Positions 1-8,665 are shown, counted from the stretch's first letter. The stretch: DNA of 64,000 bases from Moraxella oculi (GCF_023336735.1 NZ_JAMBAQ010000007.1:1-64000); one strand, 5' to 3'. Notes: generated by a model not told the origin, from the sequence alone. A program made the numbers and translations.

Positions 1-62
1 AACGTCTTAGCGCCGATGGTAGTGTGGTTCGCCCATGTGAGAGTAGGTCATCGTCAGCACCT
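1..62 (+). rRNA. 5S ribosomal RNA, 3' end (partial)
   Basis: The window opens inside a 5S rRNA gene. The segment carries the conserved 3' half, including the stretch reading TTAGCGCCGATGGTAGTGTG and the CCATGTGAGAGTAGGTCATC block. The rest of the gene, and presumably the 16S-23S operon, lies to the left of the window. The exact 3' end is estimated by comparison with E. coli 5S rRNA. Confidence 0.93.
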
Positions 63-71
63 TATTTGATT

Positions 72-103
72 ACCCCCTTCATCAGATGATGGAGGGGGTT
101 TAA
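72..103 (+). terminator. rRNA operon terminator
   Basis: A 12-bp stem (72-83 with 88-99, one G-T wobble) with loop AGAT is followed by a short T-rich stretch. It lies directly after the 5S rRNA and is the expected intrinsic terminator of the rRNA operon. Confidence 0.85.
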
Positions 104-166
104 TGTTGATATTAGTGTCATGTTGGTTGTATATTATTTACTAGAATTGATTGCTATCGGTGGGTT

Positions 167-694
167 ATGTGTCGACAAAAGGGATTTACATTATTTGAGT
201 TGATGCTTGTCTTGGTGATTGTTGCTGTTCTCATATTCTTTGCACAACCTTTTTATTGGGGCATAATGCAAAGAGTTGAGTCACACGCCATCCGCAGACA
301 TATTCATGATGCAATTCGTTTGGCGAAAGTGGAGAGCCGAATTCGTAATAAGGATGTTTTGATTTGTATCATGAATGACGATGTGTGTCATAGAAACGCT
401 CAGGGGAGCTTGATAGTTTTTGTGGATATGAACAAAAACAATAAATATGATAACAAAGATATTATTGTCAGTAAAGAAAGACTGTCGCTTAAATATGGTA
501 TAATCAGTGTGAATGCTTCTGCTAACCGAGACTATATGAAATTCATGGGAGATACAGGTAGACCTCGTGGTAATTTTGGTCATATTAAGTATTGTAATGT
601 TCTAAAACAAGAATATCATAGTTTTCAAGTGGTTGTTAATATGCATGGGTTAGTTTCAGAAAAGCGCGGTGATCGACTGGATATTGGTTGTTAG
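167..694 (+). CDS. GspH/FimT-family pseudopilin
   Basis: A 175-residue protein with a class III (type IV pilin-like) signal: a short basic leader ending in Lys-Gly, then FTLFELMLV with the conserved Glu at position 5 of the mature form and a hydrophobic helix to about residue 30. The remainder resembles the soluble domain of minor pilins or pseudopilins of the FimT/GspH type. Prepilin peptidase should cut after the Gly at residue 6. Such proteins initiate or cap type IV pili or type II secretion pseudopili in the inner membrane. No other pilus genes are nearby, so it is an isolated minor pilin gene, which is common for fimT. A GGTGGG sequence precedes the ATG. Family assignment is firm at the N-terminus; the exact system it serves is inferred. 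Confidence 0.8.
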   Translation: MCRQKGFTLFELMLVLVIVAVLIFFAQPFYWGIMQRVESHAIRRHIHDAIRLAKVESRIRNKDVLICIMNDDVCHRNAQGSLIVFVDMNKNNKYDNKDIIVSKERLSLKYGIISVNASANRDYMKFMGDTGRPRGNFGHIKYCNVLKQEYHSFQVVVNMHGLVSEKRGDRLDIGC

Positions 695-702
695 GAGTAA
701 GG

Positions 703-1734
703 GTGGCGGTAGATTTTTCACAGACCTTGATTGTTGCCATTTCGGCGACAGCATTATTTGACTTGACGAATATTGAAGCAAAATACATGCAATTTATGAA
801 AGAGGATGTAAGCACTGCCATTAAGCGTTTTCGTGAGTACATGCAGGCACATGAGAATGATCCGTTGCTGCCAGGAACTGGTTATCCGCTGATCAAAGCC
901 TTGCTTAATCTAAACAAATATCAAGACCGTAAAGATTATCATGATGAGTCTCCATTTGTTGAAGTGGTAATTGTTTCTAAATCCACGCCTGACATGGGCA
1001 TTCAAGTATTAAATGCCATTCGTTCACATGGGCTAAATATCACTCGCTCAGCGTTTATTTCTGGTGGTTCGGTTGCTGATTACATTGATGATTTTGATGT
1101 GGACTTATTCTTAACGACCAATCCGAGTGACGCACAAAAAATCACTGATGCTGGCGTATGTGCTTGTGCCATTTTGGATACAGCACCAATTGACATATCC
1201 ATGCTTGATGATAAGCAATTACGCATTGCTTTTGACGGAGATGCGGTGCTTTTTAATGAAGCAAGTGAACTTGTTTTTCAGCAGCATGGATTAAGGGCTT
1301 TTCATCATTATGAAAATGAAAAGATGAATATGCCAATGGATAAGGGACCCTATGCGGATTTTTTGATTAAGCTTTCTAAACTGCAAGCCAAACTGCCTGT
1401 CTATGATGAGGTAGATGATAATCCAATTCGTATCGCCTTGGTAACTGCTAGGAATGCCCCTGCTGACATGCGTGCCATCAAGACCCTGCGAGCATGGGGT
1501 GTTAGTGTGGATGTGGCTTTTTTCTTGGGTGGATTAAATAAAACGCGTGTATTACAAACTTTTGCACCGCACATCTTTTTTGATGATCATATTAAACACA
1601 TTAATGCTGCACGCAGTCATGTGCCATCAGCACATGTGCCTTACCACTCTGCATCGTTACTGAATGAATTTACCCAAGAACCCTTACACGCTAGAGTGTT
1701 TAAACCTATTAAAAAAGATAAAAGGTCTGAGTAA
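703..1734 (+). CDS. 5'-nucleotidase (PF06189-type)
   Basis: A 343-residue soluble protein that I recognise as the bacterial 5'-nucleotidase family PF06189, which dephosphorylates nucleoside monophosphates in the cytosol. Visible landmarks are the N-terminal VAISATALFDL segment, the DFDVDLFLTTN stretch in the middle and a C-terminal FFDDHIKHI segment. An upstream TTG would extend the frame to 688. The GTG at 703 is preferred because GGAG lies 6 bases upstream and the mature family start (Met-Ala-Val) fits. It begins 8 bp after the pseudopilin gene stop and is probably co-transcribed with it. Acid-rich segments such as DDFDVD may bind the metal. Confidence 0.8.
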   Translation: MAVDFSQTLIVAISATALFDLTNIEAKYMQFMKEDVSTAIKRFREYMQAHENDPLLPGTGYPLIKALLNLNKYQDRKDYHDESPFVEVVIVSKSTPDMGIQVLNAIRSHGLNITRSAFISGGSVADYIDDFDVDLFLTTNPSDAQKITDAGVCACAILDTAPIDISMLDDKQLRIAFDGDAVLFNEASELVFQQHGLRAFHHYENEKMNMPMDKGPYADFLIKLSKLQAKLPVYDEVDDNPIRIALVTARNAPADMRAIKTLRAWGVSVDVAFFLGGLNKTRVLQTFAPHIFFDDHIKHINAARSHVPSAHVPYHSASLLNEFTQEPLHARVFKPIKKDKRSE

Positions 1735-1810
1735 TGAAAATGGCAAATTTCACGGTATTGGCCATCATCGTGCTATTATTGAGACGCAGCAGTAAAAAGT
1801 CTTGCAACTC

Positions 1811-2650
1811 ATGATTCGTTTGATTGATACTCATACGCATTTTGATGTGCCAGAATATGACGGTCTTAGATCAACTCTTGCAACTGATGCTTTTGACCGT
1901 GGTGTCCAGCACTTATTATTGATTGGTCTTTTGGCAAAATATTTTGGACGAATGGTGCAGGTGCGTGATCAATTGGCACTGTTAAAAACAGCTCCCATGC
2001 CTCATCTTGCTTTTGGATTGCATCCTTTGTATGTTCGTCAGCAGCATGAAGATGATTTGGAGACGCTTGCTACCTTTATGGCAAGTCATTCAACAGTGGC
2101 AATTGGTGAAATTGGCCTAGATGCTTATCAAGACGAATTAAAAGATGCTAAGGTGATGGTCAGGCAAGAAATGTTCTTTATTGAGCAAATTAAGCTTGCT
2201 AAAGCCCATGAGCTACCCATTTTATTGCATATTCGTAAAAAGCACGCCGATGTTTTGCGGATTTTAAAAGAACAGTCTTATCGTGCGGACAATCTTGGGG
2301 GGATTGCTCATGGTTTTAGTGGTGGTGAGCAAGAAGCATTGGCATTCGTGAAAATGGGGTTTAAGCTTGGGATTACTGGACAAATTACCAATTTAAATGC
2401 CAAAAAATTGCGTCGTGCTGTGATGGCGGTGTTCAAAAAGTATGGAGCACAAGCTTTTGTGATTGAAACAGACTGTCCTGACATGATACCTGCGTGTTGC
2501 CATCATCATGGTCGCTTGAATGTGCCCGCCAATCTGATTCATGTGTTTGATGAGTTATCACTTCTTTTTGAGATGGATCAAGAGGTTTTGGCAAGACAAT
2601 TATGGCAAAATACTAATTCGGCTTTACGCCAAGAGTGGATTTATGAGTGA
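1811..2650 (+). CDS. TatD-family metal-dependent hydrolase
   Basis: A 279-residue TIM-barrel amidohydrolase-type nuclease. Metal ligands are visible as DTHTHFD near the N-terminus, EIGLDAY around residue 100, HIRKKH near 140, AHGFSGG near 165 and ETDCPDM near 220, the pattern of TatD/YcfH/YjjV metal-dependent DNases. TatD proteins are cytosolic 3'-5' exonucleases linked to DNA repair and RNA quality control. The start at ATG 1811 is favoured over TTG 1802 because it places the DTHTH motif a few residues in; neither has a clear Shine-Dalgarno sequence. The 3' end overlaps the next gene by 8 bp (ATGAGTGA), so the two are translationally coupled. Confidence 0.88.
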   Translation: MIRLIDTHTHFDVPEYDGLRSTLATDAFDRGVQHLLLIGLLAKYFGRMVQVRDQLALLKTAPMPHLAFGLHPLYVRQQHEDDLETLATFMASHSTVAIGEIGLDAYQDELKDAKVMVRQEMFFIEQIKLAKAHELPILLHIRKKHADVLRILKEQSYRADNLGGIAHGFSGGEQEALAFVKMGFKLGITGQITNLNAKKLRRAVMAVFKKYGAQAFVIETDCPDMIPACCHHHGRLNVPANLIHVFDELSLLFEMDQEVLARQLWQNTNSALRQEWIYE

Positions 2651-3410
2651 TTTTATAGCAATGCGTCGTTTTACAGGTACTCGTACGCTTTATGGGTCGG
2701 ATTTTGAACGGTTTTTTAAAGCACATGTTTATGTGATTGGCGTGGGTGGTGTGGGGTCTTGGGCAGCAGAAGGTCTTGTCAGGACTGGTGTTGGGGAGAT
2801 TACCCTTGTGGATCTGGATGTTTTGGTTGAAAGTAATATCAATCGTCAGTTGCCAGCACTTGACACAACACTGGGCGAATCAAAAATTGAGTCTATGGCA
2901 AACAGACTGCGACAAATCAACCCTTGTATCAAGCTTAATTTGGTGGATGATTTTTTGACCCAAGATAATGTCGAAAAAATCCTACCGTCAAAACAGTACG
3001 CTCAACAGTTGCAGGAGAGTGGTGGTCAAGTGGTGGTGCTTGATTGTGTGGATGATATGAGTGCCAAGCTTGCCATCAGTTTACATTGTCGATTTAACAA
3101 AATCAAATCCATCATCTCAGGGGGTGCGGGCGGTAAGATTGATCCAACAAAAATTCAAGTGGCGGATTTAAAAGATGTCATTCAAGACCCTTTGTTGGCC
3201 AAATTGCGTACACGCTTAAAAGACAAAGGCATCACTCAAAATAAAAAAGGTAAATTTGGCATGAAGTGCGTGTATTCTACCGAGCAACTAAAAATGGCAA
3301 AAGCATGCGAAAGTGGGCTGAATTGTGGCGGTTATGGCTCTTCAGTGGCAGTTACCAGTGTTGTTGGTATGGTGATGGTGTCGGAGTGTTTGGCCATGCT
3401 GTCTAAATAA
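2643..3410 (+). CDS. tcdA: tRNA threonylcarbamoyladenosine dehydratase
   Basis: A 255-residue E1-like (ThiF/MoeB superfamily) enzyme. The ATP-binding glycine motif GVGGVGSW lies near residue 33, followed by DLDVLVESNINRQ, the hallmark of TcdA (CsdL). TcdA uses ATP to cyclise t6A37 of ANN-decoding tRNAs to ct6A. A longer frame starts upstream at 2541 inside tatD, but the ATG at 2643 gives the family's usual N-terminus (FTGTRTLYG) and overlaps the tatD stop by 8 bp. The CsdE/CsdA sulfur partners are not in the window. Coupling with tatD suggests one transcript ending at the hairpin at 3457. Confidence 0.92.
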   Translation: MSDFIAMRRFTGTRTLYGSDFERFFKAHVYVIGVGGVGSWAAEGLVRTGVGEITLVDLDVLVESNINRQLPALDTTLGESKIESMANRLRQINPCIKLNLVDDFLTQDNVEKILPSKQYAQQLQESGGQVVVLDCVDDMSAKLAISLHCRFNKIKSIISGGAGGKIDPTKIQVADLKDVIQDPLLAKLRTRLKDKGITQNKKGKFGMKCVYSTEQLKMAKACESGLNCGGYGSSVAVTSVVGMVMVSECLAMLSK

Positions 3411-3456
3411 TACTTTAAAGCTGGCGTATGAACAGAAAATCTATTTTATTAAATCG

Positions 3457-3493
3457 CACTCCAAAAGTTAGACACCGCTTTTGGGGTGTTTTA
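3457..3493 (+). terminator. Terminator after tcdA
   Basis: An 11-bp stem (3457-3467 with 3478-3488, one G-T wobble) followed by TTTTAT, 47 bp after the tcdA stop. The loop side contains CCAAAAGTTAGACACC, which resembles the terminal repeats of some IS3-family elements, so it could be a reused IS end. Confidence 0.6.
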
Positions 3494-3736
3494 TATCACA
3501 AATACACAGTAGATTTTAACCTGTTTATCATCATAATCACCAAAATTACCGCAAAAACCACAAGATGTCTGAACTTGAAATCGCAGCGTCTTTAAAGATT
3601 AACTCAAATTTAATGAATATCAAAGGCATATCATTGATCGATGTCATTGATTAACCAATCTCAATAAACTTGATAATACCATTGATGAACATGCATAACA
3701 CTCACCATGATAATGATGATAGAAGAGAGCTAAAAT
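3494..3736. other. Non-coding stretch, possible decayed IS fragment
   Basis: No supported gene is present. A 29-codon frame at 3564-3653 (MSELEIAASLKINSN...) resembles the start of an IS3-type helix-turn-helix OrfA, with weak similarity continuing in another frame. Together with the IS-end-like sequence at 3460 this may be a decayed insertion, but the resemblance is only suggestive. Confidence 0.25.
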
Positions 3737-3843
3737 TAAAAAAGACCAAGTCCTGTAGCAAACAGATACTTAGTCTTTGATAAAATCACTTAACCTACCA
3801 TCTGACATTGAATCTTGTGTTTAAGATTTGGAGGTGATGGTGG
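3737..3843 (-). repeat. Structured 3' element, copy A (downstream of glyA)
   Basis: Read on the minus strand, this element starts about 9 nt after the glyA stop. It holds an outer stem (3836-3841 with 3797-3802), an inner stem (3823-3828 with 3811-3816), a conserved linker, then a terminator-like hairpin (3768-3778 with 3741-3751, inner CTGT/ACAG stem) and a run of six U. Copy B downstream of pta (35163-35285) shares the linker and hairpin sequence closely. The stems differ by compensatory changes: ACCATC/GATGGT here versus ATGAACCC/GGGTTCAT there, and AAAGAC/GTCTTT versus AAGGAC/GTCCTT. That argues for selection on RNA structure. It acts at least as the glyA terminator; a 3'UTR-derived small RNA is a further possibility. 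Confidence 0.65.
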
Positions 3844-3851
3844 TCGGGTGC

Positions 3852-5231
3852 CTATTTGGTAATTTTTTTCATCGCTTTTTCGTAAAGTTCGTTAAATTTG
3901 GCTTTAGCGGCATGTGCAAATTCACTGTCAGTTTGCTCATCAATCATGTCGCTGATTTTATTGAGCAACTCTTTGGTTTTGGATTGTTGATAGACTGGTA
4001 AGCGTGCACAAATCTCGCCAACCTTGATGCGAACATCATTCAAAACGCTTTCATCGCCACGGGCATCAAGTATGTCACAAATCCAATTTGCCAACTCTGT
4101 ACATTCTGCTTCTTTAAAGCCACGAGTGGTGATGGCAGGAGTGCCAATTCGGATGCCGCTGGTAACGAATGGCGATTTTGGATCGTTGGGCACGGAGTTT
4201 TTGTTGACGGTGATGTGTGCATCGCCCAGCCATTTGTCGGCTTCTTTACCTGTAATGCCTTGCTTGATGAGGCTGATCAGCATGAGGTGGTTTTTAGTGC
4301 CGCCAGAAACGACATCATAGCCACGATCTTGAATGACTTTTGCCATTGCGTTGGCGTTGGCAAGTACTTGTTGTTGATATGTCTTAAAATCATCACTCAT
4401 TGCCTCTTTAAAGCACACGGCTTTGGCAGCAATCGCATGCATGAGTGGGCCGCCTTGTGTGCCAGGAAATACCGCAGAATTGAGCTTTTTCTCAATTTCT
4501 TCATTGGCTTTGGCAAGAATCAGACCTGAGCGAGGGCCACGCAAGGTTTTGTGAGTGGTTGTGGTGGTAACATCAGCGATTTGTACTGGATTGGGGTAGA
4601 GTCCTGCTGCTACCAAGCCTGCCACATGAGCCATGTCCACCATCAAGTATGCACCAACATCATCAGCGATTTGGCGGAATTTTTGCCAATCCATCACTTG
4701 TGAGTAAGCGGAAAATCCTGCAATGATCATTTTTGGTCGATGTTCATGAGCAAGTCGAGCCACCTCGTCATAGTCAATCAAGCCGTCATCATCAATGCCG
4801 TAATGCACAGCATGGTAGGTCTTGCCGGAAAATGATACAGGTGAGCCATGCGTCAAATGTCCACCATGAGCCAAGCTCATGCCAAGAACGGTATCGCCTG
4901 GTTCTAGTAAAGCAAGATAAACAGCAGCATTGGCATTTGAACCAGAATGTGGTTGCACATTGGCATAATCTGCACCAAACAGCTCTTTGGCACGGTCAAT
5001 GGCAATTTGTTCAATGATATCAACATGTTCACAGCCACCGTAATAGCGTTTGTTTGGATAGCCTTCGGCATACTTGTTGGTCAGCTTCGAGCCTTGTGCT
5101 TGCATGACGGCGGGTGAGCAATAGTTTTCTGAGGCAATCAGCTCAATGTGATCTTCTTGACGCTGACTCTCCTTGTTGATGGCATCGGCGATTTGTGGAT
5201 CGTAAGTGTGTAAATGAATGTCTTTGAACAT
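3852..5231 (-). CDS. glyA: Serine hydroxymethyltransferase with C-terminal extension
   Basis: A PLP enzyme converting serine and tetrahydrofolate to glycine and 5,10-methylene-THF in the cytosol. Family landmarks are IELIASENY, the [15 protein letters not shown] segment, the PLP-lysine motif [13 protein letters not shown] and SGIRIGTPA. The frame extends upstream to 5294, but the ATG at 5231 has GAGGGAG at good spacing and gives the usual N-terminus ([14 protein letters not shown]). At 459 residues it is longer than the E. coli enzyme (417). Alignment with the E. coli end (ICARYPVYA against ICARLPVYQ) shows a C-terminal extension of about 45 Lys/Glu-rich residues. The element at 3737-3843 lies directly downstream. 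Confidence 0.97.
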   Translation of the reverse strand: MFKDIHLHTYDPQIADAINKESQRQEDHIELIASENYCSPAVMQAQGSKLTNKYAEGYPNKRYYGGCEHVDIIEQIAIDRAKELFGADYANVQPHSGSNANAAVYLALLEPGDTVLGMSLAHGGHLTHGSPVSFSGKTYHAVHYGIDDDGLIDYDEVARLAHEHRPKMIIAGFSAYSQVMDWQKFRQIADDVGAYLMVDMAHVAGLVAAGLYPNPVQIADVTTTTTHKTLRGPRSGLILAKANEEIEKKLNSAVFPGTQGGPLMHAIAAKAVCFKEAMSDDFKTYQQQVLANANAMAKVIQDRGYDVVSGGTKNHLMLISLIKQGITGKEADKWLGDAHITVNKNSVPNDPKSPFVTSGIRIGTPAITTRGFKEAECTELANWICDILDARGDESVLNDVRIKVGEICARLPVYQQSKTKELLNKISDMIDEQTDSEFAHAAKAKFNELYEKAMKKITK

Positions 5232-5312
5232 GATGAACTCCCTCTTTAAAATAATAAAAACAACAGTTAGTGTATCATAATTTAAAAATATCACAAGGTT
5301 TTATGTGTTTTC

Positions 5313-5336
5313 GCATGGGTGTAAACACCCCTATGC
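5313..5336 (-). terminator. Hairpin between ubiC and glyA
   Basis: Near-palindrome of two arms (5313-5322 and 5325-5336) that would fold as a hairpin downstream of ubiC. There is no strong U-run, so termination efficiency is uncertain. The glyA promoter must lie between here and 5240. Confidence 0.4.
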
Positions 5337-5365
5337 CAAGCATCTTTACTGAACGCACGGAATGA

Positions 5366-5827
5366 CTAAATGACTTGTAAAAAGTTTTGTAAAAAAATTT
5401 CCTCAATCAAAATGCGACGACCTTGCCAATGATAAATGTTTACTCGTCCAAATTGCCCATCTTGTTCAAAAATTTGCCGAATGTATGGCAGTTTTTTGTT
5501 TTTTTTGAATAGTACATAGCCGATGGGTGTGTTGCCCAAATGGCGTAATCGCCTGCCTTCACCTGTCAAACTTGACAGTGGAAAGATGCTTTTGGCGTGT
5601 ACCCATGCTTGATGCTCATCACCGAACAGTAGAACTTCTCTTACCCATGCCAAACTTTGATGACGAAGTGGTAGTTTTAGAGTTTTTTTATGTGCAAAAT
5701 CAATCGCTTGCCATCCTTCTTTGATGACTTTGACCTGAATGGGTTGACCTGATTTTTTTTCAAGCAAGGTGGTTAAAGAGCCTTTCGCGTTGAGGTAGGG
5801 CAATAGCTTGGCAGGGGGTGATGTCAT
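5366..5827 (-). CDS. ubiC: Chorismate pyruvate-lyase
   Basis: A 153-residue protein matching UbiC, which removes pyruvate from chorismate to give 4-hydroxybenzoate, the first committed step of ubiquinone synthesis. Recognisable features are the central AWVREVLL strand, WVHAKSIFPLSSL, the Leu-Gly-(x)n-Pro-Ile-Gly segment (RHLGNTPIGYVLF) and the C-terminal Glu-Glu (LIEEIFL), which contains the catalytic Glu region. The length is normal for the family. No ubiA follows; the next gene downstream is glyA after about 130 bp. Later-step genes (ubiE, ubiJ, ubiB) are elsewhere in the window at 44.9-48.0 kb. Confidence 0.85.
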   Translation of the reverse strand: MTSPPAKLLPYLNAKGSLTTLLEKKSGQPIQVKVIKEGWQAIDFAHKKTLKLPLRHQSLAWVREVLLFGDEHQAWVHAKSIFPLSSLTGEGRRLRHLGNTPIGYVLFKKNKKLPYIRQIFEQDGQFGRVNIYHWQGRRILIEEIFLQNFLQVI

Positions 5828-5905
5828 GATTGTGATGAATGATGCTTTAATGATTGGCGTGCTTTGGGATATTGTAGCACAGAACCGTCAAATTACTGAA
5901 TGAAT

Positions 5906-6553
5906 TCACAATTTTTCTAGCCATAAATTCACACCGAAACCGATGAATACACAAGCGGCAAAAAACATGGCGATTGTCGCCGCTGCAGGTCGAGAGCCAA
6001 ATGCACGAGCAAGCTTTTTGCCACCAAAAATTAATAAAGTCAAATAGCTCATGCTGACTAATTGCAAAATGACTGCCAATATCAAAAAAGGTAAGAATGG
6101 TCGGTCATAATTAGGATCGACAAACTGCACAAAAAAAGATAGGAAAAATAAAATTGCTTTTGGGTTGGTTAAGCTAAGTAGTAGCGAGCGATAAAAATGG
6201 TTTTGTTGCTTGGTGGTTGTGGGTTGGGGGTTTTTGATGGGTTTTTGGTGATTTCTTAGGGTGTCATACGCTCCCATCAATAACCGTATGCCGATATACG
6301 CCAAATAGCAGCCGCCAATCAGTTTTATCCCATCAAAAACGGTGGGGTATGCTTTGAATAAAGTGCCAGCCCCCAAGATGGTTGCAGTCATTAGCACGCC
6401 ATCACCCACCAAAATGCCAAGCATCGCTAATGCCCCAGCTTTCTTACCGTGATTGGCTGATACCAATAGGCAATATAAGCTATTTGGGCCAGGTAATAAA
6501 ATGATGATGATGACGCCAAGTAAGTAAGTGGTTAAGTCGGTAATGCCAAACAT
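5906..6553 (-). CDS. LysE/RhtB-family exporter, LeuE-like
   Basis: A 215-residue inner-membrane protein with about six hydrophobic segments and the family signature LLPGPNSLYCL followed by the GKKAGALAMLGILVGD loop. This is the LysE/RhtB amino-acid exporter fold, and the N-terminal half resembles E. coli LeuE, which exports leucine and related amino acids. The longer upstream frame (to 6649) would run into the preceding gene. The ATG at 6553 gives the expected MFGITDLTTYL start, 35 bp after the pyrophosphatase gene stop. Substrate cannot be told from sequence. Confidence 0.85.
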   Translation of the reverse strand: MFGITDLTTYLLGVIIIILLPGPNSLYCLLVSANHGKKAGALAMLGILVGDGVLMTATILGAGTLFKAYPTVFDGIKLIGGCYLAYIGIRLLMGAYDTLRNHQKPIKNPQPTTTKQQNHFYRSLLLSLTNPKAILFFLSFFVQFVDPNYDRPFLPFLILAVILQLVSMSYLTLLIFGGKKLARAFGSRPAAATIAMFFAACVFIGFGVNLWLEKL

Positions 6554-6587
6554 GAACGAATCTTTTTTTGATGAATGTGGTGTGTGC

Positions 6588-7571
6588 TTAAAGTGATTGG
6601 TAGTATTGTTCAATTTTAGGAATGATTTGTCGCTTTCGACTGATGACACCTGTCAAAGAAAACACGCCATTTGTCATGGTTGTGTCAAAGGTTTGAGTGA
6701 GAATGGCGTTTTGGGCGTCGTCATAAGCAATCGCATACCCAGTTTTTTCTTGAATGTCAGCGATGGCAATCATCAGATGGGTTAGGTTTTTTTCCTGTTT
6801 AAGTATTTGTGCCGCCTTAATCAGTTCATCACGGCGTGCCAGCAGTTGTGTGGTGTGCATTGTCTCAATCCCTGCGACACCCCACCGATGACCGCATAAA
6901 TCATACTCTTTATAATCCAGCAATAGAATTTGACGCACGGTTAGGTGATTGGTATTGCTTTTTGCCAAAAACATCTGATGGGCGAAGTTGTCTTTGTCGG
7001 CTGTTGACAGTCCGATGATTTTTAATAATTTATCCACGACTTGTTTGTCATCATCTGTGGTGGTAGGGCTTGTGAGATTAAGAGTGTCAGAAATGATGGC
7101 AAATAGCATGAGCGTGGCAAGCATTGGTGTGATGGCGATGGCTTTTTGAGCGAACATTTCATATAAAATCGTACAAGTGCAGCCAACAGGGTGTATGCGA
7201 ATGTAGGCGGTGTTTGATGTGGTGAGATTGGCTTTGTGATGGTCTATGATGAATCGTAAGTCAAACTCATGCAGATTTTTGATGGATTGGCTTGCTTCGT
7301 TATGATCGGTCAGACCGATTTTATCCCCCTTGGTCAATGTATTAAAGGGTTGATCTGGATTGAGATGGGGTAAAAGCATGTCTGGCGTATCTTTTAACTC
7401 TTCGCCAAACCTGGCGAATAAATGGCGAATCACGAAGGCTGTTTCAGGATTCGGTTTGCCCAAGCGATAAGCAGTGGCTTTGATGTTTTGGGCGTTAAGC
7501 CAGTATGCCAATGCAAATGCGGAGGCAAAAGCATCGGTGTCTGGCGAGGTGTGTCCAAAAATGTGGTGCAT
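6588..7571 (-). CDS. ppaC: Manganese-dependent inorganic pyrophosphatase
   Basis: A 327-residue DHH-superfamily family II pyrophosphatase, hydrolysing PPi to phosphate in the cytosol. Metal-ligand motifs in order are FGHTSPDTDAFASA at the N-terminus, LTDHNE near residue 90, the DHH motif (FIIDHHK) near 110, SDTLNLTSPTTTDDD near 160, and the C-terminal SRKRQIIP loop that binds phosphate. The overall length is close to the Bacillus enzyme. It lies 14 bp after nagZ and 35 bp before the LeuE-like gene, so the three probably form one transcript. Confidence 0.95.
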   Translation of the reverse strand: MHHIFGHTSPDTDAFASAFALAYWLNAQNIKATAYRLGKPNPETAFVIRHLFARFGEELKDTPDMLLPHLNPDQPFNTLTKGDKIGLTDHNEASQSIKNLHEFDLRFIIDHHKANLTTSNTAYIRIHPVGCTCTILYEMFAQKAIAITPMLATLMLFAIISDTLNLTSPTTTDDDKQVVDKLLKIIGLSTADKDNFAHQMFLAKSNTNHLTVRQILLLDYKEYDLCGHRWGVAGIETMHTTQLLARRDELIKAAQILKQEKNLTHLMIAIADIQEKTGYAIAYDDAQNAILTQTFDTTMTNGVFSLTGVISRKRQIIPKIEQYYQSL

Positions 7572-7585
7572 GAGTGTTTCAAGTC

Positions 7586-8665
7586 CTAGCAGTGATATTG
7601 AGTGGGGTCTTTGTCGTTGGCAGAAACAGTGGTTGGCATGTCCATAAAAAATGCTTGCTGTATGTTGTCTTTAGCTTGTTGATAATAAGAAAAGGCATGT
7701 AAGCAAGTGGTGCGTAGGTCTGTTTGCCAGTTTGGAATTTGACTTTTCATGCAGCCAAACTTATTTGGTCTGTCGGGCAGCGTTTTGGCAAAATCGGCGG
7801 CCAATAAAGCATCTTCACGATTATTGCAGACCAGTGCCATGTCGCAGCCAGCATCAATGGCGGATTTGACACGCATGGTAACATCACCTGCGACATGTGC
7901 AGCTTTCATGGACAAATCATCTGAGAATAGCACGCCGTCATAGCCCAGCTGATCCCGCAGAATGTCTTGTAGCCAGATTTTGGAAAAGCCAGCAGGCTTG
8001 TCATCGATTTGGCTAAAAATCACATGTGCAGGCATGAGAGCGGCCAGTTTGTCTAGGTTGTGTTTAAAGCTGACCAAGTCGCATGCTAAAATTTTTTCAA
8101 AACTGCGATTGTCGATGGCATCTGACACATGAGAGTCTGGGGCGATGGATCCATGACCTGGAAAGTGTTTGCCTGTTGCTTGCATGCCAGCGTCATTCAT
8201 GCCGGTGATGAAGCGATCTGATAACTTACTTACCGTTTGTGGATTGGTATGAAACGCTCGATCACCAATCACGAGACTGACCCCATCAATGTCCAATACG
8301 GGTGCAAAGCTGATATCCACCCCCACCGCCAGCACTTCACATGCCATTAAGTAGCCTGCATCATAAGCAAGCTGGCAGGCTCTATCGGCATCTGTGTCAT
8401 AAAGCTTACCCAGCTTGCCCATCGCAGGCAAGGGAGAGAATCCTGTACGAAATCTGGCCACTCGCCCACCTTCTTGATCAGCGGCGACGATGATGTTGGG
8501 ATTGATTAGTCGTATTTGGTCGGTTAAAGTGCGTACCTGTTCAGGGGTGTCTACATTGCGTGCAAATAAAATCACTCCGCCGATGGCATCGTTTGCCAAA
8601 AATACTTCATCTGCTGGGGTAAGAGTTTTCCCTGCCACATCTGCCATAATGATGCCAGTTGCCAT
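7586..8665 (-). CDS. nagZ: Beta-N-acetylhexosaminidase (GH3)
   Basis: A 359-residue cytosolic glycoside hydrolase family 3 enzyme of the NagZ type, which removes GlcNAc from anhydromuropeptides during peptidoglycan recycling. Visible motifs are ADQEGGRVARF near residue 62, KHFPGHGSIAPDSHV near 165 (catalytic Asp-His loop) and FSDDLSM near 245 with the nucleophile Asp. There is no signal peptide, as expected. The gene begins the nagZ-ppaC-leuE-like group on this strand and is divergent from the protease gene at 8832. In many Gram-negatives NagZ products influence AmpC-type beta-lactamase induction; no ampR/ampC is seen here. Confidence 0.95.
   Translation of the reverse strand: MATGIIMADVAGKTLTPADEVFLANDAIGGVILFARNVDTPEQVRTLTDQIRLINPNIIVAADQEGGRVARFRTGFSPLPAMGKLGKLYDTDADRACQLAYDAGYLMACEVLAVGVDISFAPVLDIDGVSLVIGDRAFHTNPQTVSKLSDRFITGMNDAGMQATGKHFPGHGSIAPDSHVSDAIDNRSFEKILACDLVSFKHNLDKLAALMPAHVIFSQIDDKPAGFSKIWLQDILRDQLGYDGVLFSDDLSMKAAHVAGDVTMRVKSAIDAGCDMALVCNNREDALLAADFAKTLPDRPNKFGCMKSQIPNWQTDLRTTCLHAFSYYQQAKDNIQQAFFMDMPTTVSANDKDPTQYHC

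Noticed and set aside
4733-5017. A 94-codon frame antisense to glyA, His/Gln-rich
   Set aside because: Shadow of glyA codon use; no start signals or family resemblance.
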